Shown piece after piece: positions 1 through 7,300 of a stretch of 14,542 nucleotides of DNA (its first letter is position 1; every line of letters starts with the position of its first letter). This DNA comes from CAZTLE01 sp964614415 (GTDB lineage: Bacteria > Bacteroidota > Bacteroidia > Flavobacteriales > Flavobacteriaceae): NCBI GenBank assembly GCA_964614415.1, contig CAZTLE010000102.1, positions 1 to 14,542 on the forward strand, written 5' to 3'. The notes under the pieces are model-generated. The model was not told the DNA's origin, did no database searches, and saw only the letters and a program-made list of their open reading frames with translations. Position numbers and translations under genes: made by a program.

Positions 1-242
1 TCGGGACGGAATCGATACATATAAATTCGACCGTACGTTTCCAACTCTTCTTTGAATTCAGGGAGTAAGACGGCGTGATGCTTTGCATCAAAATACCGCA
101 AGGCATTCTTTAGCGCCAGTTCTTTTTCCGCAGCAGAGAGGATTTCCTTGCGTTTGGGAGCATGGTTAATCGCAGGGTCAAAGGGTTTTGCCGGTGGCAG
201 TTCGTCCGGTATTCCCTGTAGTATCGTTTCCTTAAAGGTCAT
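1..242 (-). CDS. hutU: Urocanate hydratase, N-terminal part (cut by window edge)
   Basis: The reverse strand from the ATG at 242-240 gives about 80 residues beginning MTFKETILQGIPDELP and passing through INHAPKRKEIL, ALKNALRYF and ELETYGRIYMYRFRP. I recognise this as the N-terminus of urocanate hydratase, the cytosolic NAD-dependent enzyme that converts urocanate to imidazolone propionate in histidine breakdown. The family is usually about 550-680 residues, so most of the protein, including the catalytic and NAD-binding region, lies outside the window to the left. No other hut gene is visible. It lies 76 bp downstream of the DUF5522 gene on the same strand, and that gap is mostly a short tandem repeat. 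No clear promoter was seen directly before the start. The call rests on recognised N-terminal sequence only. Confidence 0.88.
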   Translation of the reverse strand, partial: MTFKETILQGIPDELPPAKPFDPAINHAPKRKEILSAAEKELALKNALRYFDAKHHAVLLPEFKEELETYGRIYMYRFRP

Positions 243-249
243 TTAGTTC

Positions 250-304
250 TTAGTGTTGAGTGTTGAGATGTTAGTATTGAGTATTGAGATTTGAGTATTG
301 AGAT
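250..304. repeat. Short imperfect tandem repeat (GTATTGA heptads in a 21-bp unit)
   Basis: Two 21-bp units (250-270 and 271-291) and a partial third (292-304) follow one another. Each starts with or near TTAGTRTTGA and ends in TTGAGAT. Within the unit the heptad GTRTTGA is itself repeated. The array fills most of the gap between the DUF5522 stop and the hutU start, so it lies in the hutU leader or the intercistronic region. It may be a slippage-prone microsatellite; no function is evident. Confidence 0.75.
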
Positions 305-318
305 GTATTTGGAATTTG

Positions 319-504
319 CTATTTGGTTTTTGGAGCTTGTTTGCTGTTTGTTTTTTTATCAAACCCATATGGGCAATGCCTGCAACCGCTTTCACAACAG
401 TATCCGCGCTTTAAATGATACTGTTCCGTGAAGCATTTATATCCTTCGGGCGTAATGTAATAGTCGCCCTCTTCAAGTTCTGGTCGTTCAGGGTATAATG
501 GCAT
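319..504 (-). CDS. DUF5522 family cysteine-rich small protein
   Basis: This 61-residue protein contains EGDYYITPEGYKCFTEQYHLKRGYCC-like sequence followed by ESGCRHCPYG, which I recognise as the DUF5522 signature, a short family common in Bacteroidota. Cys36, Cys37, Cys41 and Cys44 (CC-x3-C-x2-C) form a compact cluster that could bind a metal; that role is inference, and the family function is unknown to me. There is no signal peptide or membrane segment, so it is probably cytosolic. The C-terminal tail is lysine-rich. The start codon at 504 lies 4 bp after a perfect TATTTTTG promoter box, implying a leaderless or nearly leaderless transcript. It is divergent from the 115-aa gene at 538 and may be co-transcribed with hutU downstream. 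Confidence 0.85.
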   Translation of the reverse strand: MPLYPERPELEEGDYYITPEGYKCFTEQYHLKRGYCCESGCRHCPYGFDKKTNSKQAPKTK

Positions 505-508
505 ACTA

Positions 509-516
509 CAAAAATA
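509..516 (-). promoter_or_regulatory. Candidate -7 box (TAnnTTTG) for the DUF5522 gene
   Basis: On the minus strand this reads TATTTTTG, an exact match to the Bacteroidota -7 consensus TAnnTTTG. It ends only 4 bp before the ATG at 504, so transcription would begin at or very near the start codon. No convincing -33 element was identified. Confidence 0.5.
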
Positions 517-525
517 ACATTTTCT

Positions 526-533
526 TACCTTGG
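526..533 (+). promoter_or_regulatory. Candidate -7 box for the 115-aa membrane protein gene
   Basis: TACCTTGG differs from TAnnTTTG at one position and sits 4 bp before the ATG at 538. Together with the box on the opposite strand it would make a very compact divergent promoter in a 33-bp gap, with both transcripts nearly leaderless. Confidence 0.35.
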
Positions 534-537
534 AAGC

Positions 538-885
538 ATGATTGTCCTGGTGAATCGGTTGTTTCTTCGGAAGGGAATTAGTGGGATGGCTCTATGGCCG
601 TTCATATTAGTTCGCAATCCTCGATTAAAGAATGATCCTGTTTTTCTGAATCACGAGAAGATTCATCTGCGGCAGCAACTAGAAATGCTCATCCTTCCTT
701 TCTACCTGTGGTATATGATTGAATTTTGTCTTCGGTACCTGAAGACAGGCGATCGGGGAGTGGCCTACAGGACTATCAGTTTTGAAAGAGAAGCGTATTC
801 TAATGAAAAAGACCTTCAATATTTACATCAAAGGTCTTTCTGGAAGTTTTTTCGCTACTTGTTCAATGAATCACCGAAAGGGTGA
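538..885 (+). CDS. Small membrane-associated protein with HEKIH metalloprotease-like motif
   Basis: This 115-residue protein carries H39-E40-K41-I42-H43 followed by LRQQLEM, then a hydrophobic stretch at about residues 50-66 (LILPFYLWYMIEFCLRYL), and then SFEREAYSNE at about 81-90. HExxH plus a downstream glutamate (E83 or E85) is the usual zinc-ligand arrangement of gluzincin-type metallopeptidases, and I recall similar short uncharacterised proteins in flavobacteria. The N-terminus (VNRLFLRKGISGMALWPFILV) is also partly hydrophobic. Whether it is an active peptidase is inference: at 115 aa it is much shorter than most such enzymes. It is divergent from the DUF5522 gene, and its last 23 bp overlap the 3' end of the convergent 245-aa gene. 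Confidence 0.75.
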   Translation: MIVLVNRLFLRKGISGMALWPFILVRNPRLKNDPVFLNHEKIHLRQQLEMLILPFYLWYMIEFCLRYLKTGDRGVAYRTISFEREAYSNEKDLQYLHQRSFWKFFRYLFNESPKG

Positions 886-1600
886 GATGTTCCGCATCCG
901 GAAGGGAAGCGGGCTGAATAACAGCTGTGAAAGTACCGGCTATTCCGCTCACGGCTCCTTCAACTCTCAGGGTATAGGTGGTCCCTACGGTCAATCCCGT
1001 CAATAATTTGGAGAATGAAGCACTCCAGGTGGTAATGGTTCCGGTGAAGAAATCAAAGTTCTGAATTTTATTCACTGTTCCGCCTACCACAGTTCCTGAA
1101 GTAACATTGCGAACCCTTAGGGTAACTAACGCCATAGAACCGCTAAAACCGGAACCGGAAGCTGTGAGCATCACAAAGACCGAGGATTTTCTGGCTGTAA
1201 ATGTAAGATCGCCCATTCCCGTTATTGAAGCATAGGTGGGATACGCCGAAGTGACTGTGGTGTTAGTCCCCAGGGTAACACTATCAACAGGCGCGTCGTC
1301 TTCGGCTCTTATCCATTTGCTTCCGTTGTTAAAGTAATACCCCGGAAATACATCATTAGCGGTAACCTGGTTATAAACCAACATGCCGGCAACATGAGCA
1401 CTCAAAGGAGCAGCACTGGTCGTATTTGTTAGATTCATCCTTGGCAATAGGGCCCCTTTGTCGGAGCTGGTTACGTCAAGAACTGCGTCCGAGTCGGGAC
1501 TGGTTGTGCCAATTCCAACCTGGCTAATAGCAGGTGCGGTCAAAAGGAGAAAGAATATTGCGAATAGTCGCACAGCACCGGCGGGGGATAGCATCTTCAT
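863..1600 (-). CDS. Secreted QVGIGT-type surface protein, 245 aa, distinct C-terminal domain
   Basis: I place the start at the ATG at 1600 rather than the upstream in-frame ATG at 1642, because from 1600 the protein opens with a normal signal peptide (MKMLSPAGAVRLFAIFFLLL..APAIS) cut before Gln27. The mature protein then shows the module shared by its neighbours: QVGIGTTSP, VLDVTSSDKG, LLPRMNLT, GMLVYN and PGYYFNNGSKWIRAED. The C-terminal half (about residues 115-245) differs from that of the three paralogues further right. It is rich in Thr, Ser, Val and Gly, looks like a beta-sandwich (SVFVMLTASGSGF, ALVTLRVRN, TYTLRVEGAVSG) and ends LTLSVIH. No T9SS sorting domain, lipobox or membrane anchor is visible. 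Its final 23 bp overlap the convergent 115-aa gene. Function unknown; probably extracellular or outer-surface. Confidence 0.8.
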   Translation of the reverse strand: MKMLSPAGAVRLFAIFFLLLTAPAISQVGIGTTSPDSDAVLDVTSSDKGALLPRMNLTNTTSAAPLSAHVAGMLVYNQVTANDVFPGYYFNNGSKWIRAEDDAPVDSVTLGTNTTVTSAYPTYASITGMGDLTFTARKSSVFVMLTASGSGFSGSMALVTLRVRNVTSGTVVGGTVNKIQNFDFFTGTITTWSASFSKLLTGLTVGTTYTLRVEGAVSGIAGTFTAVIQPASLPDAEHLTLSVIH

Positions 1601-1689
1601 AGCTGCGTGATTTAGAATTAGTTGACTGAAAATATTTCGCAAAAAGTAAAAAAATAACCAAGATTTTAGCAGTTAAAATGTTAATGTTT

Positions 1690-1720
1690 CGATGAATTAT
1701 TAAAATTAATCGATGTATGG
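1690..1720 (-). promoter_or_regulatory. Weak relative of the shared upstream element, before the 245-aa gene
   Basis: On the + strand, TCGATGAATT and ATCGATGTATGG carry two CGATG copies, the second starting one base later than in the 31-bp element found upstream of the other transcription units. On the gene strand this reads as two ATCGA copies 21 bp apart. It begins 89 bp upstream of the start codon, farther than at the other sites, and I could not place a good -7 box. It is a possible fourth member of the regulon. Confidence 0.35.
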
Positions 1721-1748
1721 AATAAAAATGACAATTGAATTCAAACAG

Positions 1749-1780
1749 AAAGACCCCTGATACATGTATCAGGGGCCTTT
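1749..1780 (-). terminator. Rho-independent terminator of the 763-aa gene, with perfect 22-bp palindrome
   Basis: Positions 1754-1775 are a perfect palindrome (arm CCCCTGATACA). Beyond one mismatch (1753/1776), pairs 1749-1752 and 1777-1780 extend the stem. On the minus strand the hairpin is followed by a T-rich tract (TCTTTCTGTTT). It begins 18 bp past the 763-aa stop. Its symmetry could allow action on both strands, but no plus-strand gene ends here. Confidence 0.75.
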
Positions 1781-1797
1781 CAAGCTATATTGCTTTC

Positions 1798-4089
1798 TTA
1801 TCTGTTTTGTGGCCTAATGACTGGAGCGCTCTCTGTTCCGGTTGCCGGAAACTCTTTGATCTCCTCTTTTGACTCCTCTACCTCAATGGCAACTTTGGGG
1901 CGGCTCTTTAGGTGACCGGGCCCTTTGGGAAGACGAAGTCCAACGTGCTTTGATATCACATTGCCCGCTGCATCTTTAGTGTCTTCACGGCTCGCTACGA
2001 TCTGCCAGGAGAAAGCTACATTGCTGTTTCCTCCCTGAAGTTCTTTCACCGTGAACCCTGTGTCGGATTTATTGGTAACATAGATTCCATTGCAATCGCC
2101 TTCAAGAGTTACGAATACTTTGAGGGGATTATTGGCATCTACACGAATGTTCCTGGTAATGACGGGGTCAAGGCTTATTGTGGCCTGGCCGTTTACCAAT
2201 TGTCCTACACCATAGTCCTGGAAAAGGATCTCGGGAGCTTCCGGAGAGAACATAATGCGTGGTGTGTTGTTTTCATCATTGATCAGGGTCGAATTGGAGC
2301 CTGTTCCAATGATCTTAAAGTCGGTACCGGAAGTTCCGTTACCATTGGTATCGTATCGCATTCCTGCATAAGCGTAGCTTGGTATTCCGGAGTCTTGATT
2401 TCCACCGCTGAAGAATCCTCCGAAGTAGCTTTCTTCACTTCCGGATGATCCATCAGGATCCACATCATCAAAACCAGCCAATACGGCTCTGGCACGATTC
2501 GCATCATTCCCGGTGGTTGTGGTGACATCGTTGTCAGCATCAAGTGTAAATTCACCGGCTGAATTTCCGTAGTTTAAAGAACTTGTATCACCAAATCCGG
2601 CGTATCCATACACTCCTACAACATCACCGGATCCTGCTACCCCTGAACCGCGGGGGTCAATTACCACTGTGGTACGTCCGTTACCTAAACCTAAAGTTCC
2701 GGTTCCTGTACCTGTGGTTGCTACACCGGTAGCACCATAGGTTCCGCTAAAAACACCTCCCGAACCCTGTGTAGGGAAGGAATATAAGGGTGCTGCGCCA
2801 CCTGCGGCCAGAATTCCATTTCCTAAGGCTGCGTTGTTGTCTCCCACAAGAGCGGTTCCGCCACCGGAGGCAAAACCATAGATGGAAGATCCGGTTCCGG
2901 TTCCTTGTGTAAAGAGTCCTAGTCCGGAACTGCTACTAAATACGTTCACACCCCAATCCGATCCGGTTACGTAGGTCGTGAATACATGTCCTGAGGCAGC
3001 TGGTGCCGTTCCGTTTACTACGACCTCTCCGGTGCTCATGGTTCGCATTCTTTCGGTGGAATTGGTGGAGAAAACAAGGTCGACAGCGTCTGTAGTTCCA
3101 AGGAAATTAGAAGCTGGAGAAGTCCCTGAGTTACCCGTAAGTGTCCAATCGAGCCCTCCCGGAGAACCGGCAAAGGCTACCCATCTTGAACCATTCCAGA
3201 AGTACAATCCGGGTGCAACGTTGTTTGGAGCTGTTCCGGCTGTTGCCGTATTATAAACGGTAGTTCCGGCAGGAATGCTCCCCCCCTGGGGGTTAATTAC
3301 CGGGGTTTCCGTGAGCGTGGACGTTAATGCCACTCTGGAGGGTACAAATCCCATCGTAGACGAATCCATGTCCAATAAACCGGTAGGGGTATTGGTTCCG
3401 ATTCCAATGATATCATTGGTACCGTCAACAAATAACATAGCTGCTTCGTCATTGGATTCTACTCTAAAGTTGGTCGCGTTTCCAATGTCATTGACAGAGA
3501 CCTCCGAAGAACTTCCGTTCTCCGTCAACTGGAGCATGTCGCGACCGCCGGCTGTGAAGTTCAGCTGGTCGGCAGCACCTCGATACATACCGGTGTTGGT
3601 ATCAACTCCCCATGATAGCATAGGATTGGTATTTGTACCTGCGGTGTAAGAACGAATGTATCCGTCGTTTGTGATTCTAAGTCGTTCGTTGTCATTGGTT
3701 CGAAAACTCAGGGAAACATTGTCTGTGGTTCCCACAAAATTGGTTGCTACCGACGTTCCGGCATTTCCAGTGAGTTTCCAATCGTCATCACCATCAATAC
3801 CTACCCATTCGGATCCATCCCAGTAGAAAAATCCGGGTCCGGTAGAGGTGTTGGTGTTGTAGACTAAAAGGCTTGTTGTACTACCACCTGTTACAGGGGC
3901 AATTGTACTGAGGTCACTAATGTCAACGCGGGGAACGAGAATTCCTTTGTCTGAGCTCTCAACGTCGAGCATCGATCCGCTTCCGGGGGCCGTTGTGTTA
4001 ATCCCAACCTGAGCGGTTAGTGAAGTTGTAATAAAAAGAAAAAATAGTAATGTTAGGCCATAAGTTTTTTGGGGGTAATAGAGATTCAT
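1798..4089 (-). CDS. Large secreted fibre-like QVGINT protein, 763 aa
   Basis: A signal peptide (MNLYYPQKTYGLTLLFFLFI..SLTA) is followed by mature QVGINTTAP at about residue 27. A head module spans about 27-98 (LDVESSDKG, LVPRVDIS, SLLVYNTNTSTG, GFFYWDGSEWVG). Next comes a linker repeat (WKLTGNAGTS..NFVGTTDN..RTNDNERLRI) and a TNTGMYRGAADQLNFTAGG segment at about 165-182 that resembles phage tail-fibre shafts. A second head module (about 228-306: IGIGTNTPTG, VPSRVALT, GLYFWNGSRWV) and a second linker follow, then a glycine-rich low-complexity shaft at about 380-510. A conserved C-terminal domain lies at about 611-701 (MFSPEAPEILFQDYG, VFVTLEGDCNGIYV, FTVKELQGGNSNVAFSW), followed by a charged tail. 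There is no T9SS sorting domain or lipobox. It is a paralogue of the 732-aa protein and a single-gene unit with its own promoter and terminator. I infer a trimeric surface fibre. Confidence 0.82.
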   Translation of the reverse strand: MNLYYPQKTYGLTLLFFLFITTSLTAQVGINTTAPGSGSMLDVESSDKGILVPRVDISDLSTIAPVTGGSTTSLLVYNTNTSTGPGFFYWDGSEWVGIDGDDDWKLTGNAGTSVATNFVGTTDNVSLSFRTNDNERLRITNDGYIRSYTAGTNTNPMLSWGVDTNTGMYRGAADQLNFTAGGRDMLQLTENGSSSEVSVNDIGNATNFRVESNDEAAMLFVDGTNDIIGIGTNTPTGLLDMDSSTMGFVPSRVALTSTLTETPVINPQGGSIPAGTTVYNTATAGTAPNNVAPGLYFWNGSRWVAFAGSPGGLDWTLTGNSGTSPASNFLGTTDAVDLVFSTNSTERMRTMSTGEVVVNGTAPAASGHVFTTYVTGSDWGVNVFSSSSGLGLFTQGTGTGSSIYGFASGGGTALVGDNNAALGNGILAAGGAAPLYSFPTQGSGGVFSGTYGATGVATTGTGTGTLGLGNGRTTVVIDPRGSGVAGSGDVVGVYGYAGFGDTSSLNYGNSAGEFTLDADNDVTTTTGNDANRARAVLAGFDDVDPDGSSGSEESYFGGFFSGGNQDSGIPSYAYAGMRYDTNGNGTSGTDFKIIGTGSNSTLINDENNTPRIMFSPEAPEILFQDYGVGQLVNGQATISLDPVITRNIRVDANNPLKVFVTLEGDCNGIYVTNKSDTGFTVKELQGGNSNVAFSWQIVASREDTKDAAGNVISKHVGLRLPKGPGHLKSRPKVAIEVEESKEEIKEFPATGTESAPVIRPQNR

Positions 4090-4117
4090 GACTGCATATT
4101 TTAACGATTTGGCTTGA

Positions 4118-4125
4118 CAAGTATA
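4118..4125 (-). promoter_or_regulatory. Candidate -7 box for the 763-aa gene
   Basis: On the minus strand this reads TATACTTG, one mismatch from TAnnTTTG, with 28 bp to the ATG at 4089. The shared 31-bp element begins 11 bp upstream of it, the same geometry as at the 732-aa gene. Confidence 0.5.
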
Positions 4126-4136
4126 ATAAAATCAAT

Positions 4137-4167
4137 CGTTAAAAAACAAATAATATCGATGAAAAGC
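4137..4167 (-). promoter_or_regulatory. Shared 31-bp upstream element, copy 2 (763-aa gene)
   Basis: On the + strand this starts CGTTAAAAAACAAATA and ends ATCGATGAAAAGC. It aligns without gaps to the copies at 13006-13036 and 10628-10658. On the gene strand, ATCGAT and AACGAT lie 20 bp apart, about two helical turns. It lies 47 bp before the start codon and immediately upstream of the -7 box, a position expected for an activator site; that role is inferred. Confidence 0.6.
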
Positions 4168-4227
4168 ATAAATTGTTAAAAAAAATCGAATTTTCCTACA
4201 AAAATTATGGTAATCCCGTAACGCTCA

Positions 4228-4260
4228 ACAAAAAAGCCGCTCACGTTACATGAGCGGCTT
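4228..4260 (-). terminator. Rho-independent terminator of the T9SS DUF1028 gene
   Basis: A perfect 10-bp stem (AAGCCGCTCA at 4234-4243 with TGAGCGGCTT at 4251-4260) has a 7-nt loop. On the minus strand it is followed by TTTTTTG. It starts 44 bp past the stop of the 1209-aa gene and ends transcription before the promoter of the 763-aa gene. Confidence 0.85.
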
Positions 4261-4304
4261 GCGGGGGCAAGGAAAGTGATCTAAGTTGCCAAACCATTAA
4301 AATA

Positions 4305-7300
4305 TTACAACCTCACAATGCGCTTGGTAAGTCTTCCGTTATTCGTGGATATCTCCATGAAATAGACAGAACTTTCCAATGCCGAAAGATCGAGTTGATA
4401 ACTTTCCTCTCCCTCAAGACGTAATGCTTTCACATTTCGTCCATTGATATCATATATGTTTATCTGTTGAATTGCCACACCTGCAGGTACCTTGACATTC
4501 AGAATGTCCCGGGTTGGGTTGGGGTATAGTATGGCGTCAACCAATACATTTTCGTCAATGTTTAGAACCTCCCGTTCGAAAGATAACGTGAAGCGTTGAG
4601 CAAAAGCTCCCTTATTGCTTCGGAACACATATCCCTGTTCGTTAAGGTTCGTAGTGATATTCAGTTCATTGTCGAATAAATATACCGTAGCATCACTAAG
4701 GTTCACACCCTCAATGTCTTCAAGAGTGATCTCATATTCGGTATTTATATCAACCTGACTGGCAAAGCCAAGACTGATTTTAGTCTCTTCATTAAACGCT
4801 TCCCGGGTCTGAATACCCAGCTGATGAGATCCATCTTCCAGGTGACTGAAAAGTGAAATAAAAGTGGCTACCCGTTCACTGTCATATCCGGGATCGATAC
4901 CCTGTGTGCCCAGTTCACTGAAGGCGATCATAGTATTACCTCGTAATTCGTATTCAGTGCTGGTGACACGTAGCCAAAGGCGATCCATATCAGTCGTTTC
5001 ACTGTTTCTTAGCGTGTTATTTCCTGAAGTACGACGCATGTCATTGGTAAAGGTCACCGTTCCGGCTCCGAAGGCTTTAATTCCAAAACCTTGTCCGGTT
5101 GAAATGATGCCATTAGGTCGCGTACTGATGCCTGGGTCATTGGCTGCTTCCGTACCACCGGAAAGATTGTACATGGAAATGTCATCCATGCTGAAGTTGT
5201 ATCCGTTGGCTCCAGGAATGGTAGAACTTGGAGGCGTTAAATGCTCCCAGAAATACACTTCATTGATCAGGGAGTTTCCGTTGATCAGGTCGTCCGCGCT
5301 AATAGGTGAAGCATATGGATTGGACAATACATTAGGTGTCCCATCCGGGTTGGACGCAGCACCGTTATATACTATCGTACGGTTCACATTACCGTTATTC
5401 AGTGTCCCTTGAGAGTGTGTAAAGTTATAGGTCGTGTTCGCAGGATCCGTATAACTGGATTGTGGTCTTACAATATAACCTTCTCCAATGTTAATCGGAC
5501 CGGTAGCAAATTGAGTCCAGAAATCTCCGTTGTCATCAGCGAAGTTGGTTCCTCCCGCAGGCACCAGGGGGTGCGGAATGAAGTTGGCCGGGGTATGCTC
5601 CAGCACCAGGAAGGCACTGTTATATACGCCCTCGCGCGTATCCGCCGACATAGGGCTACCCATCACCATAAAATCTCTTGTTTGAAGCACAGGGGTGGTG
5701 ATGTTTACGTTGATCGTTCCGTTATTCGTTACCGAAGCATCATTATCAGTTTGAACCAGGCTACCGGTATGCTCGATGATCAGGGATCCGTCTACGGTAA
5801 TTTCATTGTCTACACTCAAAAATCCTCCTGCAGCAATGGTCATAGTATTTCCAGTATTGATTACAACACTACATACCGTAAGGTCTCCATCTGTTCCTGT
5901 ATTATAGGGGCCATCAATGATAATAGGGTCGTTGGCACCGGGCACTCCTGCCGGACTCCAGTTACTACCGTTCCAGGTTCTTGTGGTTCCCGAACATGCT
6001 ACCGCAGGGGTAACTGCCATATTCAGGTTATCAAGGGCCATGTCACTGGCAAAACCACCTCCCGTAGTTCCTACAAAGCGTAGTAATACAGTTGAACCTG
6101 CGTAGCTCGAGAGATCCACCGATGTAGGTACCCAGGCGTTGTTGTTTACACCGCTAATGGACCATTCTGTTTTCCAAATGCCTTCAAATTCTGCAACTTG
6201 TAATGCAATGCTTCCGGTATCCGCTCCCCAGCTATGGTAGTCAAACGTAAATGTTGCTGCCGATGCTCCCGTGAAATCAAAACACGGGCCTTCCAGGATA
6301 GCTGTGGCGTTAGATCCTATTTCCATAGGGGTACCATTGGTAGAAGCTTCGGTATAAATGTAATCGCTCCCGTCATTGGCACTTGAAGGTCCAGTATTCG
6401 GAGAAGGGGTTGATCCCGTAAAAGGTCTCCAATCACCGTCGTCTCCGGAAGCCTGTGTCCAGGTTCCAACACCACCTTCAAAACTCTCTGAGTAAGGGAA
6501 TGTCGAAACAGTAGTGCCGCAGGTTACCGCTGGTGGCGGAGTGTTCGAGATTACGATATTGTCAAGGGCCATATCGCTGGCCGTTCCTGCGCCTGTTGTT
6601 CCATCGAATCGCAGCTTTATTTGCGTACCTGCGTAAGCGGAAAGATCAACAACAGTTCCCAACCAGGAGGCTCCCTGGTCGCCGCTTTGTGTCCAAATGT
6701 TGGACCAGGTACTACCGTTGTAAACATCCAGGTCCAGGGTTCCCATATTGGCACCGGACATGTGGTAGTCAAATGTCATATAAGTGTTCATTGCAGCCGG
6801 AATATCGATACAGGGCGACTCCATAATGGCAGAATCGTTGGTTCCCTGGTCGGCTTCCACAAACATATAAAGGATACCTTCGTTGGCACCGGAGGGACCT
6901 GTACCCGATGTAGGTGTTGCAAATCGCGAACGTATCCATGAGTTGGTCGAACTTGATGGAGAACAATTCGCTTCAGGCTTCAACCAGACATAGTCCTCAA
7001 AGTCCATGGTGTATGGCAATGAAGTAATTACTTCACTACAGGTTGGCGGTGTATTGGAGGCGTCATACAGACATTGAAGTTCATCGATAGGTTCGATACC
7101 ATCGGATACCGCATTTCCTGTTGTCCAAACGGTAGGTGTGTTCGAACCGGGTGACAGTAGCTTTATGAAGGCAGTTCGTCCGCTGTTTCCACGGCTGGCA
7201 CAACGATTGTCTCCTCCAACACGTTTGGCGGCCTGCATGGCGGCCATTATCTTATCTCCTAAAGAACCACTTGCGTTGTTGAACGCCGCTTCCATATCAT

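Noticed and set aside
250..304. A CRISPR array
   Set aside because: The units are about 21 bp, directly adjacent and internally repetitive, with no spacers and no cas genes nearby.
5409..6083. A 224-residue open frame on the plus strand, antisense to the DUF1028/T9SS gene
   Set aside because: It has no recognisable motif, a composition typical of a reverse-frame shadow, and lies entirely inside a well-supported gene. Other plus-strand frames across 4864-7782 are the same.
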